The notes below the pieces were generated by a model. That model made no database searches. It was not told the origin of the DNA and saw only the letters and a list, made by a program, of their open reading frames with translations. 64,000 nt of DNA from Conchocele bisecta (taxonomy: Eukaryota > Mollusca > Bivalvia > Lucinida > Thyasiridae): the NCBI GenBank assembly GCA_029237695.1, contig CM055272.1, forward strand, positions 16,108,042-16,172,041, given 5' to 3'. Shown one piece after another: positions 11,165 through 20,325 of the stretch. Made by a program: the position numbers and the translations under genes. Within the stretch, counting starts at the first letter, position 1, and every line of letters starts with the position of its first letter.

Positions 11165-11287
11165 GATTATAAAGGTCGGTGTATCTGCCAAGGACGATGG
11201 GAAGAAGTTATTCACAGATTACGGGATGCCCTTGTGTGGTTGCGTCGACCTGTGCCATGTCCTGGCCCGTGTACGCGGATATAACTG
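11165..11287 (+). CDS. EXD2: EXD2 internal exon: exonuclease domain, Exo II region
   Basis: EXD2 is a 3'-5' exonuclease-domain protein linked in vertebrates to DNA end resection and mitochondrial function. The exon follows TTGTAG and starts with one base of a split codon, then I-I-K-V-G-V, then an S-A-K-D-D-G-K-K-L run. This aligns with the vertebrate EXD2 'K-V-G-V-G-x-x-x-D' block that contains an acidic residue of the DEDD core, and is followed by T-D-Y-G and G-C-V-D-L. It ends in R-G-Y-N plus two bases (TG) before GTATGG. The donor phase (2 bases) fits the acceptor phase of the next exon at 12378. The N-terminal exons, with the first acidic motif, would lie upstream of the window. The exon's first ~18 bases are the repeated core of the adjoining minisatellite. 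Family assignment rests on the ordered match of this and the following three exons. Confidence 0.75.
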
Positions 11288-11336
11288 GTATGGACCATAG
11301 TATCACACTATTCGGGACCGCCTATCGAATTACATG

Positions 11337-11491
11337 TACAGTCGAACCTGTGCTAAAGGCCACTTACGATAGCAATTACCTGTCTGTAGCAGCCACACAT
11401 TTGTTCTCCAAATTATTCAATTACTACATAAATGAACCTGTGAACAAAGGCCATACTAGCATTTTTTTCTTTATTCACAGGTTTGACTGTA
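11337..11491. mobile_element. Short TA-flanked MITE in an EXD2 intron
   Basis: CAGTCGAACCTGTG at the left and CACAGGTTTGACTG at the right are near-perfect inverted termini. TA lies immediately outside each end, as expected for a Tc1/mariner/pogo-type target site. About 150 bases between the TAs and no coding capacity. A single similar terminus (CAGTCGAACGCCTGT) is seen near 56296. Confidence 0.7.
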
Positions 11492-12377
11492 CCTACATTT
11501 TCGCATGACCATATATCGCCGTGATTGATTTTGAAAATTATCATTATTTTCATTAACTGCTGTCGAAATTAAATTCTGCATAATCTCTGATATGTATGTG
11601 AACTTTCCATTTCGTGTACAGGAAATGTTGTATATATACAATGTATTCGAAATCAATGTTGTGATAGGGAGTAATTCCAGAGTGGACCGATTTGGTATTA
11701 CCGGTAATTAATTAATTTCGAAATGATTTTGAATGGCAAGTTCTCTAGTGCAACATTTAAAAACCTTTATTTTTGTTGACTTCCTTTAAAACTTTTAGTT
11801 TATCAGAAAAACCTTTATTCTGTCGGAAAATCTGTAAAAAACTGTTATTTGTTATGGAAACTTTGAAGCTCCCCTGCATTTAATTCCTTAAATATCCAAT
11901 ATGTGAACAATATACATGTACTAAAATACCATATTAAACAAAAAATGGCATCATTAAACAAAACTTATCCCCTCGCTGGCAGCCTTAATAATAATAATAA
12001 TAATAATAATAAAATAAAACAGTGACCTTGACCTTGGGCGGTCGAACATGAGTCGCACAGGCAGCCTTGATAATAAAAAAAGAAGAAGGAAAAAAAAACT
12101 TTATAGCATTTTTGTTTTACAAATTTGCCTTACAGACAAGGTGAACATATGTCCTTAGTGACCTTGACCTTGGGCAGTCGTACGGAGGTATGCAAAGCAA
12201 CTCATCATCCATAGACACACGTTGTGGCCAAGTATTATCAAAATCAGTAAAGCGGTTCATGAGTTATTGAAAAATTAATTGTACGTACGTACATGGACTA
12301 ACGCTATATCCCCTCTTGCCCATCGGCGAATGGATAGTAATCACTCCAGTAATAGCATATTTGTATTGTGACTTCAG
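11492..12377. other. Intron sequence with (AAT)n and a GACCTTGACCTT repeat
   Basis: AT-rich intron between EXD2 exons. It contains an (ATA)n run at about 11987-12012 and a dispersed repeat at about 12020-12340 with GTGACCTTGACCTTGGGC, AGACACACGTTGTGGCC and GCCCATCGGCGAA. This repeat is clearly related to 62980-63200. Nothing else recognised. Confidence 0.6.
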
Positions 12378-12489
12378 CCCGAATCAGGGATTACATGGCT
12401 TGGCCTCGGGAATTCTGGGTGTTGCCATGGTGAAGGACGTACACATACGGTGTGGAGACTGGGAGGCGGACACATTGTCTGACGACCAG
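12378..12489 (+). CDS. EXD2: EXD2 internal exon: between Exo II and Exo III
   Basis: Bounded by a TTCAG acceptor and a CAG/GTGATT donor. The first base completes the codon begun by TG at 11287 (giving Cys). Reading continues P-N-Q-G-L-H-G-L-A, then G-D-W-E-A-D-T-L-S-D-D-Q and ends on a complete codon. The pattern C-x-D/N-W-x-x-x-x-L-x-x-D-Q is the characteristic run of WRN/EXD2-type exonucleases just before the Exo III tyrosine motif. The alternative of a separate 60-residue open frame starting at 12316 is rejected because its first part is repeat-derived. Confidence 0.75.
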
Positions 12490-13021
12490 GTGATTTAACT
12501 TTCTCAGCAGATTATCATGCTCAAAATCATGCAGTTTGATTGGTTGATGCTGAGCTGTGCTAAGAACTCAGTATTTGCAAAGTGGTATGTCCCTTGAAAA
12601 ACTTTTCAGTGTACATATATGTATAATCGCCACCCAGTCCGTCTGTTAACCCTTTTCATGCTGAGGATACGCCATTATGTTTGCGGAAAATCCTATATAG
12701 GTTCCTTCTGTGCGCTCGGAAGTATATGTTGCGACCACTATTTAAACCGTCTCGTCTCGTTCAAATGAGTGGTCACAACATATACTTTCATTGAGAAAAA
12801 AATATGTAATACATTTCATATGTGTAAAGGTGTATTCTTACTTACCGTATTCTTACTGTATCCAACGTCGGTAGTAAGCCTTTGACTTCTTAGACGTATC
12901 TTTTATTATTTTCTTAATCACTGGTCTTCCTGGACTGCGCACATTGGTTTTGTTTCATTAAAACTATTTACATGTGTATACATGCACTGTCATCGGTGTG
13001 ACAGGACAAGCCCTGCCAACA
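12490..13021. other. Intron sequence, nothing recognised
   Basis: AT-rich, no open frame of note and no clear repeat boundary. A short inverted pair, GTATATGTTGCGACCACT and AGTGGTCACAACATATAC, lies at about 12722-12787 and may be a small foldback. Confidence 0.5.
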
Positions 13022-13039
13022 ATTGACACAATCAATTAC

Positions 13040-13672
13040 TTAGTAACAGTATGGAGCAAATTTAATGATATTGTCCTTCCAGACTTTGTTCAGTCTGTTC
13101 TTGAACTGGTTTATTGATTCCGCGGTTACTACATTTTCAGGCAAGTTGTTCCAGTCATTTACTATTCGTTGGCTGAAATAACGTTTTCTTATGTTTAGAC
13201 GAAATTGTCTCTTGTATATTTTTTGCTGATGCCCCCTTGTTCTTGAATGCATAATTGGAATATTTTTGTCTTTATCTATATGCTCGATGTTGTTGATTAT
13301 TTTGTAAACTTGTATCATGTCGGCTCTTACTCTTCGGTATTGGAGTGATGGTAGACCTGGTTCCATTATTCTTTCACTATACGGTTTTTGGCTGATTGAT
13401 TTCACAATTGTGGTGGCTCTTCTTTGGACATTTTCGATTGCGATACATTTTCTTCTGTAGACGACAGGCCATGCTTGCGATCCGTATTCTAGATGTGGTC
13501 TCACTAATGATTTGTAGAGTTGAAGGAACCTAGTTTTGTCCATACATGTATATGAACACAATCGTTGGATAATTCCTAGTACTTTGTTCGCTTTTTTGAC
13601 ACTGGTATTTATTTGTTGTGTAAATTTCAGCTGATTCTCAATAACTACTCCAAGATCTTTTTCCTCCGTCAC
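13040..13672 (-). pseudogene. LINE ORF2 C-terminal fragment
   Basis: 210 residues open. It begins within the E-K-D-L-G-V-V-I block that follows the RT thumb. Key runs are L-V-R-P-H-L-E-Y-G, V-Q-R-R-A-T, L-P-S-L-Q-Y-R-R and W-N-N-L-P. These are typical of the post-RT region of CR1/Jockey-like elements. It is the longest intact piece of the LINE; the frame upstream (13673-14050) is broken by indels at an A-rich tract on the coding strand. Ends at a natural stop, so the C-terminus is complete. Confidence 0.85.
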
Positions 13673-14055
13673 CTCACTTAGTGCTACTTTTTTTTATCTT
13701 TTTTTTATCTTAATCGCTATCGTTCATTGACTATGGAAGGTGTTAATAGTGTCTGCCTATGTGCCTTACTTTGCATTTGGAAGAGTTAACACGTAGTTGC
13801 CATTTTTCTGACCAATCACTCAGTTTATCTAGATCATTTTGTAGACTAATCTTGTTATCGGTATCGTTTGAGACAGTGTATATACAAATGACGTTTTTTA
13901 CTACGTCCGGGAGATCATTGATGTATGGAATAGTACTGGTCCTAGTACACTGCCTTGTGGAATACCACTTTCCACTCTTTGCATCCTATTCTTCAGAAAC
14001 ATTTATATCCACTTTACAACCGTTCCCTCAATTGTGTATCCTTTTAATTTGGTTA

Positions 14056-14355
14056 TTAATCTACGGTGTGGAACTGTACCAAATGCTTTTTAAAGTCCAA
14101 AAAGATTACATCTATACTTTCTGATTGATCAAGCGTTTCCGTCCAATCATCAAGAACTTCGATTAGTTGTGTGATACAGGAATAGCCCTTTCGAAATCCG
14201 TGTTGATGTTTGGTGAAGAGGTTATTTGACTCCATATGTTCTATTATTTGCAAATTACTGATGTTAAGCTTATCGGCTTGTAATTTTCTGCTTTTTTTCT
14301 TGCTACCTTGTTTGTGGATGGCCGAGATGTTTGCTTTTCTCCAGTCATTCGGCAT
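14056..14355 (-). pseudogene. LINE reverse transcriptase fragment
   Basis: 99 residues. It starts M-P-x-D-W-R-K-A-N-I (the W-R-x-A-x-I/V motif at the start of the RT fingers), lacks a clean Y-R-P-I-S motif, then has Q-H-G-F-R-K-G-Y-S-C and V-I-F-L-D-F-K-K, where the first catalytic Asp lies in F-L-D-F. The frame is lost in the following A-F-D motif region at about 14090. Confidence 0.85.
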
Positions 14356-15048
14356 TGTTCCTTCATATAGTGATTTTCTAAACGGTTCTGTCAGAGGTTC
14401 TGTTATATTGTGTGCCGTTTTTTTCAGTATCTTCGGATGTAAGCCGTCAGGTCTTTGTGATTTCCCTGGCTTAAGATTATCTAGTGCTTTTTTGACTACT
14501 TCTTGGTTTATTGTTATATTATCTAGGGATCACCGCGTGATGTTTAGTTTCGAAGTTTGGTATATTTAATATTTTCGTCCGTGAACACACTTATAAAGAA
14601 CTTGTTCAATATGTTCGCTTTTTCTAAGGTGCCTGCCGTCGGTATACCATTTTCGTCTTTTAGTTCGGTTATTGTTATTTTGGGTTTCGCACATATTTAC
14701 GGAATAATTTTGTATCGTCTTTGATATGTTCTGCTATGTTTTGCTCATATTTATACTTTTCCCCCTTAGTTTCTGTGGTTGCTGTGTTCCTCACGGCTAT
14801 ATATAGGTTATGGTTTCTTTCAGTTCTACAGTGCATATATTTCTTCCACATTGTTCTTTTGTGTTTCATTACTGTTTATCCAGGGTAGACGTGGTCGATT
14901 GCATGGGTCTGCCTTGCTCACTGGTATATACTTGTCAATTAATTTATTTAATATATCGGCAAAGCAGTCCCATATTTCGTCGGTATTTTTCCCTTGAAGC
15001 CTAGTCTCACAGGTTATCATTTCTAATGTGTTATTGATAGAAATATAA

Positions 15049-15360
15049 TCAGCTTTGAAGTATCTGTGATGTCGGTTCGATTAGAGTGTAACATGCGAAA
15101 TTGAATTGCAAAACCAGATGGTCACTTTTCTCTAGACCTGGTAGGTAACTTATAGTGTCGATCATATTTTCTTCGTTTGTGAAAAATAAGTCCAGAGTGT
15201 GAGGAGTTTCATTCCCCCTAAGTCTAGTAAAGTTGTGTACGTGTTGGTGGAGGTAATTATCTGTGATTTTTTCGAGAAATAATGTTGATGGGTGGTTTTC
15301 ATTGACGTTTGTAGTTTTTTTTAGTTCCAGTTGAACCTCTTTGTAGTTGAAATCTCCCAT
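15049..15360 (-). pseudogene. LINE apurinic-type endonuclease fragment
   Basis: 103 residues. Opens with the endonuclease motif M-G-D-F-N-Y, followed by L-D-L-F-F-T-N-E and G-L-E-K-S-D-H-L-V-L, where S-D-H is the conserved catalytic motif near the domain's end. The upstream frame with Y-T-D-I-Y-R-S-P-N-S (about 15440-15480) is in another phase, so the domain is frameshifted. Confidence 0.85.
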
Positions 15361-15722
15361 TATAAGAATATGTGATGGTTTTGCATGTTTGGTTCTTTTA
15401 GTAACCTATCTATATTTGCATATGCATCTATCTTACTGTTAGGGCTTCTGTAAATATCTGTGTATTCCGAAAGGAATGGGTTAATCTGTCTGTCCGAATA
15501 AAATTACCCCACCCACTTGAACCCACAGAGAAATGAATCTTTACAATGAGTATTGACTTGAACTTATGGACTTACTTTAGTAGCCCTGTGCACCAATGTC
15601 ACCCCTGTGCTCAAGGTCAAGTGTTATTGATTTCTTGTTCTGTGTGTTGTTATTGCCTCGCTTGAGTAGCTGGAGCGACTATACTCTCTGCTTTTCTATG
15701 ATGTCAACATTCGTCAGTTTTT

Positions 15723-18329
15723 ATACGCCCGTTTGAAGAAAAAAAACGGGATGTATTATGTATTCACATTGTACGGGCGGGCGGGCACAGCTTGTCCAAG
15801 CAATAACTAGAGTTCTACTTCACCGATCGTAACCAAATTTGGTATACATGTTTATCACGGTAAGACGAAGAAGCCTATATATTTTGACAATTTCAATGAC
15901 TTATCTCCCCTAGGCGGCCATTTTTAGATCGCCTGCATGAAGTGCAGAAGAGCTTATGGCATACCCCCGGCGTCGTCGGCGTCGGCGTCCACAAACTTAA
16001 CGTTGGGGTAAATGTCTTATAACTTCTGTTTCCTTTCATGGAACACCTTGATATCTCATACATGTATTCCTCAGATGATACTCTATCATGCTGTAGCATA
16101 TTCATGTCCCACCACCAGCCCTTACACCAAGGTCAAGGTCACAAACTTAGCACATTCACAAACTTAACGTTGGGGTAAATGTATTATAACATCTGTACTT
16201 CATACATGCATGCATCTGATGATACTCTATCGTGCTATAGCAAATCCATGACCCAACCCCACAATTTTCCCCAAGGTCAAGGTCACAAACTTAGCGCATT
16301 CATAAACTTAACGTTGGGGTAAATGTATTATAACATCTGTTTCCTTTCATGGAACGCCTTGATATTCCATACATGCATTCATCTGATGATACCCTATCGT
16401 GCTATAGCAAATCCATGACCCAACGGACATCCCTTACACCAAGGTCAAGGTAAAAAACTTAGCACATTCATAAACTTAACGTTGGGGTAAATGTTTTATA
16501 ACTTCTGTTTCCTTTCATGGAACACCTTGTTATTTCATACATGCATTCCTCAGATGACCCTCTATCATGCTGTAGCAAGTCCATGACCCATCACGTAGCC
16601 CTTACCCCAAGGTCAAGGTCAAGGTCACAAACTTAGCACATTCAAAACGTTGGGGTAAATGTCTTATAACATCTGTTTTATTTCATGGATCGCCTTGATA
16701 TTTCATACATGCATTCATCTGATGATACTCTATCGTGCTATAGCATATTCATGACCCACTGCCCATCCATTATCCCAAGGTCAAGGTCACAAACTTTGCA
16801 CATTCATAAATTTAACGTTGGGGTAAATGTAGTATTGCACCTGTACTTCACACATGCATGCATCTGATGATACTCTATCGTGCTATAGCAAATCCATGAC
16901 CCAACCCCACCATTTTCCCCAAGGTAAAGGTCACAAACTTAGCACATTTGTAAACTTAACGTTGGGGTAAATGTCTTATAACATCTGTTTCCTTTCATGG
17001 AACGCTTTGATATTTCATACATGCATTCATCTGATGATACCCTATCATGCTATAGTAAATCCATGACCCACCGCCCACCTCTTACTCCAAGGTCAGGGTC
17101 ACAAACTTAGCACATTCATAAACTTAACATTGGGGTAAATGTCTTATAACATCTGTTTCCTTTCATGGAACGCCTTGATATTTCATGCATTCATATGATG
17201 ATACTCTACCGTGCTATAGCAAATCCATGACCCACCGCCCATCCCTTACCCCAAGGTCAAGGTCACAAACTTAGCACATTCATAAACTTAACGTTGGGGT
17301 AAATGTCTTATAACATCCGTTTCCTTTCATGGAACGTCTTGATATTACATACATGCATTCCTCAGATGACCCTCTATCATGATGTAACAAATCAACAACC
17401 CACCAACCAACCCTTACACCAAGGTGAAGGTCACAAACTTAGCATGTTCATAAACTTAACGTTGGGGTAAATGTTGTGTAACCTCTGTTTCTTTACAGGG
17501 AACGCTTTGATATTTCATACATGCATTCATCTGATGATCCTCTATTGTGCTACTGCAAATCCATGACCCACCCCCACCCCTTTCCCCAAGATCAACATCA
17601 TAACCTTAATGTTGGAGTAAATGTCTTTTTATAACTTCTGTTTCTTTACATTGAACGCTTTGATATTTCATGCATGCATTCATCTGATGATTCTCTATTG
17701 TGCTACAGCAAATCCATGACGGACCCATCCCACCGCTTTCCCCAAGGTCAAGGTCACAAACTTAGCACATTCATACATGTATTCCTCATGTGAATAGCTA
17801 TCATGCTGTAGAAAATCACCAACTTAGTGCGTTCATAAACTTAACGTTCAGTTAAATTTTGTTTTACTTCTGTTTTCAGGGAGCGCATTGATATTTCATA
17901 CATGCATTCATCTTAATATGCTATATCATGCTATAGCAAATCCACGACACACCTTCCACCATTGACCCCAATGTCAAGGTCCATCACACACCCCTTAACC
18001 CAAGGTCAAGTTATAATATTCATGTTTTTGTATGCAACTGTGCCAAGTTTGAGTGAAGGCTGCCAACAGGCGAGCTTCGTTGTCTTCTGCCAAGAACTTG
18101 TTAATTTACTTGTCCCACTCCGTATCCTCACGCAATAACTCAAGTTCTACTTCACCGATCGTAACCAAATTGGGTATACATGTTTATCACGGCAAGACAG
18201 AAGCCTGATTTTGATTTACGGGTCGTAACCAAATTTGGTATACATGTTTATCACGTCAAGATGAAGAACCCTATTGATTTTCAGTGAGTTACATCCCCTT
18301 GTTGACTGGCCTTGCCTCGACGGGCGTAT
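15723..18329. mobile_element. TIR element loaded with ~160-bp satellite
   Basis: ATACGCCCGT at the left and ACGGGCGTAT at the right form short inverted termini. The left end continues into a small hairpin (CCCGTTTG..AACGGG). Adjacent to both ends are copies of 'ttctacttcaccgatcgtaaccaaattt' and 'gtatacatgtttatcacg'. The middle is a tandem satellite (separate entry). No transposase is visible. Similar terminal segments recur at 18330-18640 and 63480-63772, so this is a dispersed family that has captured or grown a satellite. A Helentron or DNA-transposon origin is possible but not shown. Confidence 0.55.
15955..18005 (+). repeat. ~160-bp tandem satellite, about 12-13 units
   Basis: Units of roughly 155-165 bases carrying, in order, CTTAACGTTGGGGTAAATG, TAACWTCTGTTTCCTTTCA, TGATATTTCATACATGCAT, TCATCTGATGATACTCTAT, a GCTATAGCAAATCCATGACC piece and CCCCAAGGTCAAGGTC. 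Divergence between units is modest and rises towards the right end. Diverged relatives occur at 23701-24360 and within the 1.8-1.9 kb units (1660-2480). Length and dispersed occurrence recall the old bivalve ~160-bp satellite family (BIV160-like); that match is from memory and untested. Confidence 0.85.
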
Positions 18330-18640
18330 GTTGTGACCTTCGGCACTCTTGTTAATTTTCGCACTCTGTATCCTTGTCCATGCAATAACTCAAAGTTCTA
18401 CTTCACCGATCGTAACCAAATTTGGTAGAATAGAATAGAATATAAGCCATTTTGATTTTGACTCTGTATCTTTGTCCACGCAATAACTCAAGTTCTACTT
18501 GACTGATCGTAACAAAATTCAGTATACAAGTTTATCACGTCAAGATGAAGAACCCTTTTGATTTTCAGTGAGTTACATCCCCTTGTTGACTGGCCTTGCC
18601 TCGACGGGCGTATATTGTGACCTTCGGCACTCTTGTTGGG
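18330..18640. repeat. Second copy of the TIR element's right end
   Basis: Repeats the 'ctacttcaccgatcgtaacc', 'cagtgagttacatcccctt' and CTTGCCTCGACGGGCGTAT segments found just upstream, again followed by TTGTGACCTTCGGCACTC. A partial AGAAT microsatellite lies at about 18427-18442. Confidence 0.7.
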
Positions 18641-18844
18641 CTTATGTTCATAACTTCAATACGTTACCACCTAGCGCCTTCCTATTTAGTACATACCGGT
18701 ACTTTTATTATGATATGTAAATTAACGTAGGTATATTTAACCCTTAAAGCGCTATCTTATTTTTTAGTCGTCTGCTGTTTATTTTACATTTTCCATTTCT
18801 ATCATCAAACACATGCTTTGACAGCAATTTAGAATAATTTGCAA

Positions 18845-18906
18845 CATGCTTTGACAGCACTTCAGAATCATTTCCATTGGAAATGATTCTGAAATGCTGT
18901 CAAAAC
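18845..18906. repeat. Hairpin (CAGCACTTCAGAATCATTTCC)
   Basis: TTTGACAGCACTTCAGAATC and GATTCTGAAATGCTGTCAAA pair around a short CATTTCCATTGGAAATG centre. A related sequence occurs at about 62695-62735. Probably a remnant of a short foldback element. Confidence 0.7.
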
Positions 18907-19019
18907 ATATTTTTATTGAGAAATAAGGCAAGATATAAAATCAACAGCATACGTGGCTGAATGGGGGAGGGGGGTGCAACCCCGGAAACCCCCCCTCTAG
19001 ATCCACCCCTGCTGGTTAT

Positions 19020-19285
19020 ACCCCTTATATGAATATTACGATTATTCGTAGTCCTATTTTAGGGAAGGGGCCAACTGACTTTGGTGTGGTATGGACCTGG
19101 CATCAGGTCAGGTTATTCTAATTTCAGGGCTGAATATATCTTCTTTTTTTCAATGTAAATATTCAGTTCTGACTTTGGGATTTTCCCTCCAATGCAGCAG
19201 GTTAAATACGGGATCGAACCCATTGGCCCGGCCTTAAATGACCCTAGCTGTTGATATGCCGTTAAACACCAATAAACAAGCAAAC
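19020..19285 (+). repeat. SINE-like dispersed repeat, copy 1 (3' part)
   Basis: Contains GGGAAGGGGCCAACTGACTT, GGTGTGGTATGGACCTGGCA, AATATTCAGTTCTGA, then CTTAAATGACCCTAGCTGTT and a tail GCCGTTAAACACCAATAAAC followed by AAGCAAAC. Copies lie at 32160-32628, 39500-39915 and 51800-52140, and a partial reversed copy at about 62750-62935. The AAAC-rich tail and sharp 3' end suggest a retroposed SINE-like unit. Confidence 0.65.
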
Positions 19286-19313
19286 TAACCTGGTATTCTC
19301 TAATCCCTTTCAG

Positions 19314-19553
19314 ATTAACTATGCGACTGATGACGCATTAATCGCTATAGACATTCTCATGCAGCTGGTTGCCGTGAAAATATATGGCATTATATGGCAA
19401 CACTGTTACTATGGTAACACAGTTAGCACAGACGAGGCTTCATTCTGGCAGACTGCCAGATCTCTCTGTCAGGGTATCGTCGATGTCGCGTTCAATAATC
19501 CAAAGACAACATCTTCAAGGATGGATAATGAGGCTGGACAGAGAAGCATGTAG
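19314..19553 (+). CDS. EXD2: EXD2 internal exon: Exo III motif, ends in TAG
   Basis: Follows CCCTTTCAG. Reading in the phase set by the previous exon gives I-N-Y-A-T-D-D-A-L-I-A: the Y-x-x-x-D motif of the DEDDy exonuclease core (Exo III). It continues with F-W-Q-T-A-R-S-L-C-Q-G-I-V-D-V, which matches the W-x-x-x-x-x-x-C-Q-G-V-V-D run of vertebrate EXD2. The frame stays open to ..R-S-M followed by TAG, and TAG/GTATAT is the best donor. With that donor the phase (0) agrees with the acceptor at 20172, but the last codon is a stop. An ancestral CAG/GT changed by C-to-T is the simplest reading. A donor at 19550 (CAT/GTAGGT) would avoid the stop but breaks the phase to the next visible exon. Confidence 0.75.
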   Translation: MNYATDDALIAIDILMQLVAVKIYGIIWQHCYYGNTVSTDEASFWQTARSLCQGIVDVAFNNPKTTSSRMDNEAGQRSM

Positions 19554-19565
19554 GTATATATATAT

Positions 19566-19690
19566 AGAGAATAGTAGGTTAGTGCCGTGAATGGGAAAAC
19601 ATATCTGGCAAGGCTTAGGAAATGTGATGGGCGAGGCGTGCCACGCCAGATATTTTTTCGCATTCACAGCACTAACCTACTATTCTATTT
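19566..19690. mobile_element. Foldback MITE, AGAATAGTAGGTTAGTGCCG family, copy 1
   Basis: AGAATAGTAGGTTAGTGCCG and ATATCTGGC at the left pair with GCCAGATAT and AGCACTAACCTACTATTCT at the right. Complete relatives lie at 61311-61457 and, interrupted, at 22746-23003. The element begins about a dozen bases after the EXD2 donor. The following AT-rich flank (19690-19790) recurs inverted at about 22660-22745. Confidence 0.85.
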
Positions 19691-20171
19691 ATCCCATCAA
19701 CACTACAAATAGCTTTAAAATGCAAAAAAAAAATAACCCCAGCCGCATCCTCAAAATCTGAGAATCAACTAGTATGACAACTGCACATAGTCATACTCGG
19801 TGATTAGGTCGTATTGACAGGATATCAAAAATGTATCACGGCACCGTGTTTCACGGCACATACCCACAGTGTGGATGGGCCAGGTTCAATAAACATCATG
19901 TTAAATCAACATAAATGTTACATTTTATTTCTTGCATAAGATTTTATTTCTTGCATAAGCATAGCACCATCTGTTGCAGTTGTATTGATCACTTCACATG
20001 TTTTCCGTAGTGACCTGATTTGCATATTTATCACACTGGTGTATTATGACTTTTATTACATGTAAAAGCCATGTTATGCCCTAAAATGATGATATAATTT
20101 AAACACCATTAAACAAACAAACTTTATCGCTGATATGGATCTACACTGGTATGTTTTATACATTCACACAG

Positions 20172-20323
20172 GGCTCAGAATTGGAGACGGGCTACAAGGT
20201 CGGCAAACACAAAGACTCATACAAGGCGTACATGACATGGAAGCGCCCCCTATACTACAACTGTAAGCTGATCGCACCAGATGGCACGCCCCTCACTACG
20301 TGTGACATACGCAAGGTGGAATG
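20172..20323 (+). CDS. EXD2: EXD2 internal exon: post-exonuclease region
   Basis: Starts after CACACAG in phase 0. Reads G-S-E-L-E-T-G-Y-K-V-G-K-H-K, then R-P-L-Y-Y-N-C-K-L-I-A-P-D-G, T-C-D-I-R-K-V-E-W-Y. This matches the vertebrate EXD2 segment S-P-L-Y-D-N-C-x-L-x-A-P-D-G-x-P-L-x-T-C-D-x-R-K that follows the exonuclease domain. The end is uncertain: a donor at 20324 (TG/GTACAG) would split the W codon. Immediately after comes an AACAG-type pentamer run that is the 3' tail of an antisense LINE. The later EXD2 exons (with the C-x-x-C region of the C-terminal part) were looked for by eye downstream and not found. Confidence 0.75.
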
Positions 20324-20325
20324 GT

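Larger units (their letters stand above)
13022..15492 (-). mobile_element. Degenerate Jockey/CR1-superfamily LINE
   Basis: Read on the minus strand, the order is endonuclease end (Y-R-S-P-N-S near 15460, G-D-F-N-Y near 15355, K-S-D-H near 15130), linker, reverse transcriptase (Q-H-G-F-R near 14195, I-P-Q-G-S-V-L-G-P near 13955), then the C-terminal L-V-R-P-H-L-E-Y-G block. The 5' part of the endonuclease is missing. Several frameshifts break the frame. The expected Y/F-A-D-D catalytic box is absent: the frame passes from I-C-I-Y straight to T-V-S-N-D-T, consistent with an in-frame deletion. It is a dead copy inside the EXD2 intron, antisense to the gene. Confidence 0.85.

Noticed and set aside
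11179..11508. 109-codon continuous frame from 11179
   Set aside because: It reads the EXD2 exon in a different frame and runs through the donor into a MITE; the phase-consistent split-exon reading explains the conserved residues.
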